Of a stretch of DNA of 64,000 nt, positions 49,187-56,487 are shown piece by piece. The notes beneath the pieces are model-generated. The model did not search any database, had not been told where the DNA came from, and saw only the letters and a list, made by a program, of their open reading frames with translations. The DNA comes from Arthrobacter dokdonellae. GTDB taxonomy: Bacteria; Actinomycetota; Actinomycetes; Actinomycetales; Micrococcaceae. The first letter of the stretch is position 1; each line of letters opens with the position of its first letter. Position numbers and translations under genes: made by a program. The stretch covers positions 3,224,001 through 3,288,000 of the forward strand of contig NZ_CP029642.1 of assembly GCF_003268655.1 (NCBI RefSeq), written 5' to 3'.

Positions 49187-50074
49187 TTACCGGCGTGGCT
49201 GCAGCCGGGCGATGCTCTCACGGACCACGGCCAGGTCCAGCTCGCCGAGCCCCTGGTCCTTCAGCGTGCCGTAGAGCCGGTGCCCGGCCGTGGCCATGGG
49301 CACCGCCGATCCGGCCGCCGCGGCACTGTCGATGATGAAGCCGAGGTCCTTGTGCATGAACTTCGCCGGCCCCGTGGGCTCGTAGTCCCTGGCGGCAATC
49401 CGCGGCCCCACGATGTCCAGCACCCGGCTCCCGGCGAGGCCGCCGGCGAGCACCTCAAACAGGGCGGCGACATCCATGCCGGAGCGCTCGGCGAGTTCGG
49501 CCGCCTCGGCGAGTGCCGCCGTCGTGGTTCCCACCAGCAGCTGGTTGCATGCCTTGGCCAGCGATCCCGCGCCCAGGTCACCGAGGCGGCGGACGGTGGT
49601 GCCCATGGCTTCCAGGACGGGGCGCACGCGTTGGAAATCGGACTCGGCGCCGCCGGCCATGATGGCGAGTGTGCCGTTTTCCGCCCCGACGGTCCCGCCG
49701 CTGACGGGGGCGTCCACCACCGACGCGTTGCCGGCGCTTGCCGCGGCCACCCGGCCGCCAAACGCGCGCACCCCGTCGGGTGACACGCTGCTCATGACCA
49801 CGACGGCCGTGCCGGGCCCGGGCGGATTGGTGCCCCATGCGCTGAGAAGGGGTTCGACGGCGGCCTCGACGAAGGGGAGGTCCGGCAGCATGAAGATGAT
49901 GACGTCCCGGTCGCGGAGTTCTTCGACGGTGTCAGCGTGCGTGGCGCCCCGGGAGGCCAGCCTATCCACGGCCGCCGGCGAGCGGTTCCAGACCGCCAGC
50001 GGCCAGCCGGCCTCCAGGAGCCTGGCCGCCATGGGCGCGCCCATGTGGCCGAGGCCGGCAAAGCCGACAGTCAT
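49187..50074 (-). CDS. NAD(P)-dependent beta-hydroxyacid dehydrogenase
   Basis: Protein of 295 residues of the 3-hydroxyisobutyrate dehydrogenase family. GFAGLGHMGAPMAARLLEAG binds the coenzyme, DAPVSGGTVGAENGTLAIMAGG holds the substrate Ser/Gly motif, GSLAKACNQLLVGTTTAALAEAAEL has the catalytic Lys and Asn, and DLGFIIDSAAAAGSAVPM ends the family pattern. Likely acts on a 3-hydroxy acid such as tartronate semialdehyde or a sugar-acid derivative; the exact substrate is unknown. ATG 50074 follows GGGGAA; earlier ATGs at 50104 and 50107 are possible. It heads the divergent operon with the idonate genes. Confidence 0.9.
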   Translation of the reverse strand: MTVGFAGLGHMGAPMAARLLEAGWPLAVWNRSPAAVDRLASRGATHADTVEELRDRDVIIFMLPDLPFVEAAVEPLLSAWGTNPPGPGTAVVVMSSVSPDGVRAFGGRVAAASAGNASVVDAPVSGGTVGAENGTLAIMAGGAESDFQRVRPVLEAMGTTVRRLGDLGAGSLAKACNQLLVGTTTAALAEAAELAERSGMDVAALFEVLAGGLAGSRVLDIVGPRIAARDYEPTGPAKFMHKDLGFIIDSAAAAGSAVPMATAGHRLYGTLKDQGLGELDLAVVRESIARLQPRR

Positions 50075-50159
50075 GGAGTTCCCCGCCGGCGTTGAACCAA
50101 GCATCATCGATTTACCAGTCCTCACTGCCTTGTGGCCGCTGTCGTCATGTAGCCCCATC

Positions 50160-50199
50160 TGTTCAGTATCCTATCCACAATTCAGTATGATGAACACCA
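50160..50199. promoter_or_regulatory. Candidate IclR operator before hydroxyacid dehydrogenase genes
   Basis: TTCAGTAT occurs at 50162 and 50181. The second is part of TTCAGTATGATGAA (50181-50194), an inverted repeat TTCA-N6-TGAA. The same outer pattern stands upstream of the IclR gene. It lies in the divergent promoter of the two dehydrogenase genes. Confidence 0.5.
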
Positions 50200-51251
50200 T
50201 GACTCCTCAGAAACTCATTGTTGCGATCGCCGTCCCGCTGGAAGCCGACCACGTGGAGGCCATCAAGGCCGCCCATCCAGCCGTGTCGGTGCTCTACGAA
50301 CCTGACCTGCTGCCGCCGGAGCGCTACCCCGCGGACCACGGCGGCGACCCGGCCTTCCAGCGGACGCCGGATCAGGAGTCCCGTTACTGGGACATGCTGC
50401 GCAGCGCGGACGTCCTGTACGGCTTTCCCAACGAGAACGCGGCCGGACTGGCCGAGATCGCCGCCAGCGGCAAGGTCCAGTGGATCCAGGCCATGGCCGC
50501 CGGCGCCGGCGGGGCCGTCAAGGCCGCCAATCTGTCGGAGGCCCAGCTACAAAGCGTCACCGTCACCAGTTCCGCCGGCGTGCACGGGCTGACGCTGGCG
50601 GAGTTCGCCATGATGGGCGTGCTCAACGGCTTCAAGCGCACGGCGGAGATGGCCGCCGACCAGGCCGCCAAGCACTGGCCGGAACTGCGCACCCCCACCC
50701 GCCTCGTCAGCGGCTCCAACGTGGTCATCACCGGCCTGGGTGAAATTGGCATGGCAACCGCCCGGCTGGCCGGCGCCATGGGCATGAACGTCAGCGGCAC
50801 CAAGCGCACCATCGAACCGGTCGACGGCGTTGACACCGTCACCGACACCGCTGGGCTACCCGGGCTGCTCGCCAACGCCGACGCCCTCATCAACACCCTG
50901 CCCGGAACGCCTTACACGGAGAAATTGATCAATGCGGAGGTTTTCGCGGCCATGAAGCCCGGCACCGTCGTGGTCAACGTGGGCCGCGGAACCGTCATCG
51001 ACGAGGACGCACTGCTGGCGGCCCTGGACAACGGCCAGGTCTCCTACGCTTGCCTTGACGTGTTCGCTGTGGAGCCGCTGCCGGCCTCCAGCGCGCTGTG
51101 GGAGCACCCGCGCGTCATGGTCTCCCCGCACACCTCGGCCCTGAGCGTTGCCGAGAACCGCCTGATCGCCGAGCGGTTCATCGAGAACTTGTCGCGGTTC
51201 CAGGCCGGCGGCCCGCTTCTGCACGTGGTGGACCCGGTCCACTTCTATTAA
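50187..51251 (+). CDS. D-2-hydroxyacid dehydrogenase
   Basis: Protein of 354 residues. VVITGLGEIGMATARLAGAMG is the coenzyme-binding fold, NVGRGTVIDEDALLAAL has the catalytic Arg, the region CLDVFAVEPLPASSALWEHP the Glu, and VMVSPHTSALSVAENRL the His of the relay. This family reduces 2-keto acids or oxidises D-2-hydroxy acids (glyoxylate/hydroxypyruvate reductase-like). Start ATG 50187 or 50199: three ATGs lie in the first five codons and no ribosome site precedes them. A palindrome overlaps the start. It diverges from the beta-hydroxyacid dehydrogenase gene and ends at a strong terminator. Confidence 0.9.
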   Translation: MMNTMTPQKLIVAIAVPLEADHVEAIKAAHPAVSVLYEPDLLPPERYPADHGGDPAFQRTPDQESRYWDMLRSADVLYGFPNENAAGLAEIAASGKVQWIQAMAAGAGGAVKAANLSEAQLQSVTVTSSAGVHGLTLAEFAMMGVLNGFKRTAEMAADQAAKHWPELRTPTRLVSGSNVVITGLGEIGMATARLAGAMGMNVSGTKRTIEPVDGVDTVTDTAGLPGLLANADALINTLPGTPYTEKLINAEVFAAMKPGTVVVNVGRGTVIDEDALLAALDNGQVSYACLDVFAVEPLPASSALWEHPRVMVSPHTSALSVAENRLIAERFIENLSRFQAGGPLLHVVDPVHFY

Positions 51252-51275
51252 GCGTGACGCACCGCTGTGCGCCAG

Positions 51276-51309
51276 AAGGGGAGCCTCCGAAGGGAGGCTC
51301 CCCTTTTGC
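51276..51309 (+). terminator. Intrinsic terminator after D-2-hydroxyacid dehydrogenase
   Basis: AAGGGGAGCCTCC (51276-51288) pairs perfectly with GGAGGCTCCCCTT (51293-51305) across a 4-nt loop, followed by Ts. Confidence 0.92.
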
Positions 51310-51553
51310 CGTCCCGTTCTGTGCCGCGCACGCCCCGTGCACGGCGCAGGACACTGTTGTACGCCGGGCCCGCCCCCGGTCCTGCGCCCGGCAGAACGCG
51401 CCGTCGCCCGGCGGAGCCTTCGTGCCCGGTCCTGCCCCTGCCCAAACTCCACCGCCGGCAGGGACCGCCGGCGTCGTGTCCGTACCATGAAAGGCATGCG
51501 GCCGGACAGCGGAAGGGCGGCGTCCGGCGTCGTGCGTAGCTGTTAAACGCCAA
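51310..51553. other. GC-rich intergenic stretch without a gene
   Basis: Between the terminator of the hydroxyacid dehydrogenase and that of the MHS transporter. It contains many GCCGG/CCGGC pairs that could fold, but no convincing gene or RNA. Frames across it are low in complexity. Confidence 0.4.
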
Positions 51554-51579
51554 GCGGCGCCTACCAAGGCAGGCGCCGC
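51554..51579 (-). terminator. Probable terminator of the MHS transporter gene
   Basis: GCGGCGCCT (51554-51562) and AGGCGCCGC (51571-51579) form a 9-bp stem 12 bp after the transporter stop on the minus strand. The following T run is weak. Confidence 0.6.
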
Positions 51580-51591
51580 CGGGCGGGGAAG

Positions 51592-52953
51592 CTAGGCGTC
51601 GTCGGCCAGCAGCAGGTCGCGGCCCACCGTTTCCGGGGTGAAGAAGGTGGTGGCGAAGGAAATTCCCGCCAGCACCAGCGAGTAGCCGGCCAGCACCATC
51701 CAGGACTGGTGGGTGACGGCCAGCAGCAGGCCGCCCACGAACGGGGCAATGCCGCCGGCAAACACGGCCGAAATTTCCCGGCTCATGGCCACGCCGGTGA
51801 AGCGGTGGGTGGAGCCGAACAATTCGGGCAGCAGGGCACACTGCGGGCCAAGCATGGACTGCACGCCGAGCGCAATGCCGATGCTCATGACAATCCAGAC
51901 CAGGGTCACGTTACCCAGGGAGATCAGGTAGAACGCCGGGAAGGCGAACAGCAGCTGGAAAAGTGCACCATAGCGGTAGACCTTGACGCGGCCAATGCGG
52001 TCCGAGAGCGCACCGAAGGCGACCACCATGATGGCGGAGAACCCTGCGGCGATCAGCAGCCCGACGGGGCCGATGAACTTGTCACCTTCAAACACGCCGC
52101 CCTTGGCCGCCATGAAGCCAACCAAAAGCGTGGAGTAGATGGTGGAGTTGCCGTTCTCGCCCATCCGAAGGCCCATGCCGATCAGCACGTTCTTCTTGGA
52201 TGAGCGCCACAGCACGCCCACCGGGTTCTTGGTGACACTCTTGTGCTTCTCCAGCTCCTGGAAGACGGGGGTTTCCTTCAGCTTCAGGCGGATGTAGATG
52301 GCAATGGCAATGAGGATGATGCTGGCCAGGAACGGCACGCGCCACAACCAGCCGGTGAGTACTTCCGGATGGGCCAGGCCCATGAGGGCGAAGGTGCCGG
52401 CGCCCAGTAGCGTGCCCACTTGGATGCCCACAAACGGCAGTGCCGCGAAGAAGCCGCGGCGTTTGCGCGGCGCCACTTCGGAGATCAGGGTTGTGGCGCC
52501 CGCCTGTTCGGCTCCGGCTCCCAGCCCCTGGATGATGCGCAGGATCACCAGCAGCACGGCACCAAGCATGCCGGCCTGTGCGTGCGTGGGCAGCAGCCCA
52601 ATGCAGAACGACGCCGTTCCCATCAGTCCGATGGTCAGCAGCAGCACCTGCTTGCGGCCGAAGCGGTCCCCGATATAGCCGAAGATCAGGCCTCCGAAGG
52701 GGCGGGCGGCGAAGCCGACGCCGTAGGTGGCAAAGGAGGCGATCAGTGCGCCAGAGGGGCCCAGCGGCGAAAAGAACAACGGGCCGAAGATCAGCGCGGT
52801 GGCCAGGCCGTAGATGTAAAAGTCGTAGTACTCAAGTGCCGAGCCGACGGAGCTGGCAAGCGTGGCCCGGCGGAGCTGCTCCGGGTCGACAGGCACGGTG
52901 TCCTGTCCCGCACCCAGGGTCTGGCCCTGCGAATGTAAAGGCTGTGTAGTCAC
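51592..52953 (-). CDS. MFS transporter, metabolite:H+ symporter (MHS) type
   Basis: Twelve-helix transporter of 453 residues. SSVGSALEYYDFYIYGLATAL (helix 1), FGYIGDRFGRKQVLL (loop 2-3), EQAGATTLISEVAPRKRRGFF, and the loop DRIGRVKVYRYGALFQ mark the MHS group (ShiA, ProP, KgtP relatives), which imports organic acids and osmolytes with H+. Given its neighbours, a sugar acid or hydroxy acid is likely. GTG 52953 is chosen because AAGGGAG stands 5 nt before it. A 10-bp inverted repeat lies 66 bp upstream, probably bound by the adjacent IclR regulator. Confidence 0.92.
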   Translation of the reverse strand: MTTQPLHSQGQTLGAGQDTVPVDPEQLRRATLASSVGSALEYYDFYIYGLATALIFGPLFFSPLGPSGALIASFATYGVGFAARPFGGLIFGYIGDRFGRKQVLLLTIGLMGTASFCIGLLPTHAQAGMLGAVLLVILRIIQGLGAGAEQAGATTLISEVAPRKRRGFFAALPFVGIQVGTLLGAGTFALMGLAHPEVLTGWLWRVPFLASIILIAIAIYIRLKLKETPVFQELEKHKSVTKNPVGVLWRSSKKNVLIGMGLRMGENGNSTIYSTLLVGFMAAKGGVFEGDKFIGPVGLLIAAGFSAIMVVAFGALSDRIGRVKVYRYGALFQLLFAFPAFYLISLGNVTLVWIVMSIGIALGVQSMLGPQCALLPELFGSTHRFTGVAMSREISAVFAGGIAPFVGGLLLAVTHQSWMVLAGYSLVLAGISFATTFFTPETVGRDLLLADDA

Positions 52954-53019
52954 TTGTTCTCCCTTGAAACTTCCCGGACCACCGTTGGTCCAAAACGCGA
53001 CATCGACCATGAGATCGAT

Positions 53020-53048
53020 CACTATGATGAACAGCGTACATCATAGTG
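53020..53048. promoter_or_regulatory. Perfect 10-bp inverted repeat upstream of the transporter
   Basis: CACTATGATG (53020-53029), 9-nt spacer, CATCATAGTG (53039-53048). The half-site closely matches sequences at 50184 (CAGTATGATG) and 53999 (CATCATACTG), at two further promoters of the cluster. A likely operator of the IclR protein. Confidence 0.65.
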
Positions 53049-53103
53049 AACGCCCCGCCAAGGAAAGTTAGCTGCCGCCAAGGAAGGTTGGGCTATTGCG
53101 CCA

Positions 53104-53904
53104 TCACCCCATGGGATTGCCAAGTACCCGGACAAGCTCGCGCAGCTCGCCCACCATGGCGTCGCGCTGGGCATCGGAGAAGGTTGCCTTCAAGGCCGTC
53201 ACGGACACGCCAAGGCTGGGCCCGTGCGCCCCGCGCGTGGGCACCGCCATGCCAAGGCAGACCACACCCAGCGTGGATTCCTCGTCCTCGAAGGCATACC
53301 CCTGCTCGCGGATCCGGGCGATTTCATCCTTCAGCGCCCGCCCGGTCTTCAGGGATTTTGGGGTCATGACCGGCAACTCCAGTCCGTCGGGGTAGAGCTG
53401 TTCAAGGTCGTGGTCGTGCAGGCGGGCCACCAGGGCCTTGCCCACCGCACAGACGGAGACGGGCATCTTGTCGCCGATGTTGGACGTGAGGCGGACCGCC
53501 GGATGTCCTTCATAGCGGGCAAGGTAGATGATGCTCCCGCCGTCGAGCATGGCGATGCGCACCGTTTCCCCCTTGAGTGTCGCGGCCTGCTCGCAGAAGC
53601 TGTAAAACTCGCGGACCTCGTCGCGTCGGCTCAGGTAGGCGGCACCAAGTTCCACCAGTTTCACGCCCAGGGCGTAGTCGGTGCCGAGCCGGGTGATCAG
53701 TTCCGCGTCCTCGAGCGCCTGCAGCAGGTTTGACGTGGAGGACTTGGGTATCCCCAGTTCTCGGGCCAGGTCGCTGAGCGTGAGCCTGCCGGAATCCGAC
53801 TCGGACAGCGCGTCGAGCACGGCCGCCGCCCTGGTGACGGCGGGTGCCGGCGAGGAGTGGCCGCGGGCGTCGTTGCCGCGCTTGGTGGCCTGGGATTCCG
53901 TCAT
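53104..53904 (-). CDS. IclR-family transcriptional regulator
   Basis: Regulator of 266 residues. N-terminal winged helix: AVLDALSESDSGRLTLSDLARELGIPKSSTSNLLQALEDAELI. The effector domain includes GETVRIAMLDGGSIIYLARYEGHPAVRL, VSVCAVGKALVARL (the usual ALGKA-like motif) and VVCLGMAVPTRGAHG. Effectors of this family are often organic acids or aromatic acids. ATG 53904 follows GAGGAA. It lies 150 bp upstream of the transporter gene on the same strand, and palindromes related to one another precede the transporter, the dehydrogenases and itself, so it probably governs the sugar-acid module. Confidence 0.92.
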   Translation of the reverse strand: MTESQATKRGNDARGHSSPAPAVTRAAAVLDALSESDSGRLTLSDLARELGIPKSSTSNLLQALEDAELITRLGTDYALGVKLVELGAAYLSRRDEVREFYSFCEQAATLKGETVRIAMLDGGSIIYLARYEGHPAVRLTSNIGDKMPVSVCAVGKALVARLHDHDLEQLYPDGLELPVMTPKSLKTGRALKDEIARIREQGYAFEDEESTLGVVCLGMAVPTRGAHGPSLGVSVTALKATFSDAQRDAMVGELRELVRVLGNPMG

Positions 53905-53965
53905 GCAGTTCCTCAACGTTGGACGGGCGTGGCTGGCGGTCCGGCCGCGGTCCCCGTGCGTACAG

Positions 53966-54008
53966 CGAACACTTTTGTTCACTGCAATGAACACTCACCA
54001 TCATACTG
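53966..54008. promoter_or_regulatory. Candidate autoregulatory operator of the IclR gene
   Basis: GTTCACTGCAATGAAC (53977-53992) is an inverted repeat with 5-bp arms; an overlapping GAAC-N6-GTTC precedes it at 53967. CATCATACTG (53999-54008) matches a half-site of the transporter operator. All lie 70-105 bp upstream of the start. Confidence 0.5.
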
Positions 54009-54036
54009 TCCCCTCAGGGAGGTAGAACGTCCGGTG

Positions 54037-54065
54037 TTGTGCAAGGGCGCGGATGGTTGTATATT
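54037..54065 (+). promoter_or_regulatory. Promoter of small RNA A
   Basis: TTGTGC (54037-54042), 17-bp spacer, TATATT (54060-54065). The predicted start lies about 7 nt downstream, directly before a 16-bp hairpin. Confidence 0.6.
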
Positions 54066-54071
54066 CGTGTG

Positions 54072-54120
54072 CAGACCTTCCACTGTGGCGTCCCCCAATA
54101 GCCACAGTGGAGGGTCCCTC
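54072..54120 (+). ncRNA. Small RNA candidate A (C-rich loop hairpin)
   Basis: A 16-bp stem (54074-54089 with 54101-54116, one G-U pair) closes an 11-nt loop GTCCCCCAATA. A promoter stands 8 nt upstream. The stem sequence differs from candidate B while the loop is identical. A palindrome AACTTAAGTT follows at 54121. The size and C-rich loop recall actinobacterial 6C RNAs, whose loops pair with G-rich ribosome sites; identity is not proven. Confidence 0.6.
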
Positions 54121-54177
54121 AACTTAAGTTTGCAGTTGCCCTTCATGGACGCACATCGTGGGCTCCAGCAGGCCGAT

Positions 54178-54207
54178 TTGCTTTAGGCAGTCCGAAACCG
54201 TTATATT
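54178..54207 (+). promoter_or_regulatory. Promoter of small RNA B
   Basis: TTGCTT (54178-54183), 18-bp spacer, TATATT (54202-54207), 9 nt before the second hairpin. The -10 is identical to that of candidate A. Confidence 0.6.
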
Positions 54208-54213
54208 TTTGTT

Positions 54214-54266
54214 ACTGGCTCCTCTCCACAGCGTCCCCCAATAGCTGTGGCGAGGAGCCTTTCACT
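54214..54266 (+). ncRNA. Small RNA candidate B (C-rich loop hairpin)
   Basis: A 16-position stem (54217-54232 with 54244-54259, one mismatch) closes the same loop GTCCCCCAATA as candidate A. TTTCACTTT follows, so this hairpin may also terminate transcription. Stem bases differ from A at most positions yet still pair, which argues that structure and loop are what is kept. Confidence 0.6.
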
Positions 54267-54312
54267 TTAAGCGCCTGTCCGGCTGCGGCTTAAGCGCCTG
54301 TCCGGCTGCGGC
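54267..54312. repeat. 23-bp tandem duplication
   Basis: TTAAGCGCCTGTCCGGCTGC plus GGC occurs at 54267 and again at 54290. It lies directly after small RNA candidate B. Confidence 0.85.
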
Positions 54313-54342
54313 GGGCGCCAGGTGCCACCCGCGCACACCCGC

Positions 54343-54633
54343 CTAGGCGGCGGGTCTCAGCCGCCAGCCGCCTCCCGTGGGATCGCGTTCCAGATCCATG
54401 GTGGCCAGGTCGCTGCGGGGATTACGCCCCAGCCGTGCCTGCACCCGCCAGACCTCGACATCGATGCGGCCCTGCCCCCGCGGCATCCGCCGCTGCTGCT
54501 CCCACCAGTTGGTTCTCTCGAACCAGCGCAGCGGCCCCTCGGCCACCTGCCATTCCCGCCCGGCACGTTCCACCACCAAGGGCTCGCCGGACGGTGCGGT
54601 GCGGACCAGGACATGCTCAACCATTGACGTCAT
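54343..54633 (-). CDS. DUF6504-like small protein
   Basis: Protein of about 96 residues. The central part GREWQVAEGPLRWFERTNWWEQQRR followed by GRIDVEVWRVQARLGRNPRSDLATMDLE resembles actinobacterial proteins of the DUF6504 type, usually encoded near DNA polymerase IV or error-prone polymerase genes; no such gene is here. Function unknown. The start is uncertain (ATG 54633, 54624 or 54663). The frame stays open far upstream, but that part is Arg/Ala-rich and unlike a protein. Confidence 0.65.
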   Translation of the reverse strand: MTSMVEHVLVRTAPSGEPLVVERAGREWQVAEGPLRWFERTNWWEQQRRMPRGQGRIDVEVWRVQARLGRNPRSDLATMDLERDPTGGGWRLRPAA

Positions 54634-55115
54634 GCCCCGTACGTTACGGACAGCCACTGACATCCCTGCCGCAGCGCGGGGGCCGGCTCCTGCCGTGGTG
54701 GAACGGCCCGTCCATTGCCAGCCGCTCGCCGGCACGATAGTGTCGAATCTGTTGGTTTCTTGGGCTGGGGCAAGACCAGAGCGAATCCCGTGCGGGACGT
54801 CTCGGAGAATAAGGGCCAACAGACCCAGGGTCCCGGCGACGCGAATACGCGCTGCCGGGATCCTTCCATTTTTGCGATTCCCGGGCCGCCGGCGACGACG
54901 GGTCGCCGGTGATGTCATCGTCCCGCTGAAGGACGACGCCGGACGCCGCGCGTCGGTGCCGTCGGCGCCTTGCGCCGTTGGCCCGCCAGATGACGGCAAT
55001 GCCCCGGGTGACCGGCGAGCCGTGGTCCACTCAGCTTTCTTACGACATTTTAGCGGCGGGCTCGCAGCTTGGCGCCATAGTCTCTTCCCACCAAGGAAGA
55101 AGGAGAGTGCCAGAC
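54634..55115. other. Gene-poor stretch of about 480 bp
   Basis: I see no convincing gene. It separates the divergent DUF6504-like gene and the small gene at 55116, so it carries both promoters. Frames on either strand are Arg/Pro/Ala-rich. Confidence 0.4.
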
Positions 55116-55337
55116 ATGGGGTTTACATTGCCCTTGGCGGCCAAGACGGGCGACAAACTCTGGGACCTGGAGCTGCTCGGCCAGGAACTCAAGCACCTCG
55201 GGGATGCCGGCGGAGGCCAGGGGCCCGTGCCGCTCGCTGCGGCAGCTCACGCCATTGGCTGCGAAATCCTGGACATCCTCAAGGGCAGGGAGCGTTCCGG
55301 CCAGTTGACCTTCGGACCAGCCGACCCCACGGATTGA
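55116..55337 (+). CDS. Small hypothetical protein (73 aa)
   Basis: Protein of 73 residues beginning MGFTLPLAAKTGDKLWDLELL and ending QLTFGPADPTD. The middle (VPLAAAAHAIGCEILDILKGRE) is a likely amphipathic helix. No family recognised. ATG 55116 is preceded by AAGGAGAG with an 8-nt gap, a strong site, and the gene ends at a strong terminator 5 bp later, both supporting a real gene. A GTG at 55107 is a weaker alternative. Confidence 0.65.
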   Translation: MGFTLPLAAKTGDKLWDLELLGQELKHLGDAGGGQGPVPLAAAAHAIGCEILDILKGRERSGQLTFGPADPTD

Positions 55338-55342
55338 GCGAC

Positions 55343-55392
55343 AAAAACCCCGCCGTTCCTGGGCCTGAGGGCCTCGGAACGGCGGGGTTTTC
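55343..55392. terminator. Bidirectional intrinsic terminator
   Basis: AAAACCCCGCCGTTCC (55344-55359) and GGAACGGCGGGGTTTT (55376-55391) form a perfect 16-bp stem with A and T runs on both sides. It can end both the small plus-strand gene and tRNA-Val on the minus strand. Confidence 0.93.
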
Positions 55393-55395
55393 CTG

Positions 55396-55471
55396 TGGTG
55401 GGTCCTACCGGGATCGAACCGATGACATCCACGGTGTAAACGTGGCGCTCTACCAGCTGAGCTAAAGACCC
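55396..55471 (-). tRNA. tRNA-Val (TAC)
   Basis: On the minus strand GGGTCTT pairs with AGGACCC, followed by ACCA with CCA encoded. The D-arm TTAGCTCAGCTGGTAGAGC, the anticodon arm CCACG-TTTACAC-CGTGG (anticodon TAC) and the T-arm GGTTCGATCCC are all standard. 76 nt. Confidence 0.96.
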
Positions 55472-55522
55472 ATTCAGTGCCCAAGCGGACGGGCAAGGCC
55501 CGTTGGCCTGACCAACGAGAGA

Positions 55523-56485
55523 CTACTGTACCCGATGCCCCGCCGGGCGCGCCAATCCGGGCGCCAGCAGGTCCAGCAGGTACTCCAGCGACTCGCTGAC
55601 GCCCGCCTCCAGCTTCACGCCGGCCAGTCCGTCGCCCCTCGTGGCGCCCCGGTTGATGATCATCACGGGCTTCCCGTCCCTGGCAGCCTTGCGCACAAAC
55701 CGCAGTCCGCTCATGACCGTCAGCGACGAACCCGCCACCAGGAGCGAGGCGGCGGAATCGACCATGGCGTAGGCCCGCTCCACCCGTTCCTTGGGCACAT
55801 TTTCGCCAAAGAAGACAAAGTCCGGCTTCAACATCCCGCCGCACAGCGGGCAGCAGGCCACCCGGAAACCGTCGATCAGCCGTTCATGGTCCAGGTCGGC
55901 GTCGGCGTCCGGCGCGGCTCCCGCACCCCCTGCCGCCGCCACCTCCTCCAGGAACCCCGGGTTCAGTTGCGCCAGGACGACGGCGATGAACGCCCGCGCG
56001 TACACCTCCCCGCACCGCAGGCACACCACCTCGTCAAAGCGACCGTGCAGGTCCACCACGTTGCGGGCACCGGCGTCCTCATGCAGCCGGTCCACGTTTT
56101 GGGTCACGACGCCGGTCAGGTGGCCGGCGGACTCCATGGCGGCCACGGCGCGGTGGCCTGCGTTCGGCGACGCATGGCGCATGGTGGCCCAGCCGATGTG
56201 GTTGCGCGCCCAGTAGCGCCGGCGCAGTGGTTCCGAGCCCACAAACTCCTGGTAGGTCAGCGGCTGACGGGGGGCAGCGTCCGGGCCGCGGTAGTCGGGG
56301 ATGCCCGAATCGGTGCTCAGTCCGGCGCCGGTCAGCAGTGCGAACTTGCCGGCAGCCAGGGCCGGGACCATGGTCGCGAGGACAGCACGGGCGGCGCCGT
56401 CAAGTTTCTGGCCGGCGGCACCGTTTTGCACCAGTCCGGTCAGCCCGATGCCGGGCCGGACGGGATCCGCACGCCCGGCATCCAT
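55523..56485 (-). CDS. NAD-dependent protein deacylase (sirtuin, Sir2 family)
   Basis: Sirtuin of 320 residues that removes acyl groups from protein lysines using NAD. LLTGAGLSTDSGIPDYRGPD binds NAD, GVVTQNVDRLHEDAGARNVVDLHG holds the Gln-Asn-x-Asp motif and catalytic His, and the zinc module is CLRC ... CPLC. KPDFVFFGENVPKERVERA and AGSSLTVMSGLRF complete the fold. The class is nearer to bacterial CobB-like class II/III; which acyl group is preferred is unclear. It begins 2 bp after the peroxiredoxin stop, so translation is coupled. In actinobacteria it could control acetyl-CoA enzymes by deacetylation. Confidence 0.94.
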   Translation of the reverse strand: MDAGRADPVRPGIGLTGLVQNGAAGQKLDGAARAVLATMVPALAAGKFALLTGAGLSTDSGIPDYRGPDAAPRQPLTYQEFVGSEPLRRRYWARNHIGWATMRHASPNAGHRAVAAMESAGHLTGVVTQNVDRLHEDAGARNVVDLHGRFDEVVCLRCGEVYARAFIAVVLAQLNPGFLEEVAAAGGAGAAPDADADLDHERLIDGFRVACCPLCGGMLKPDFVFFGENVPKERVERAYAMVDSAASLLVAGSSLTVMSGLRFVRKAARDGKPVMIINRGATRGDGLAGVKLEAGVSESLEYLLDLLAPGLARPAGHRVQ

Positions 56486-56487
56486 CG

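Noticed and set aside
54634..54999. Upstream extension of the DUF6504-like gene
   Set aside because: Arg/Pro/Ala-rich, with no ribosome site and no family resemblance.
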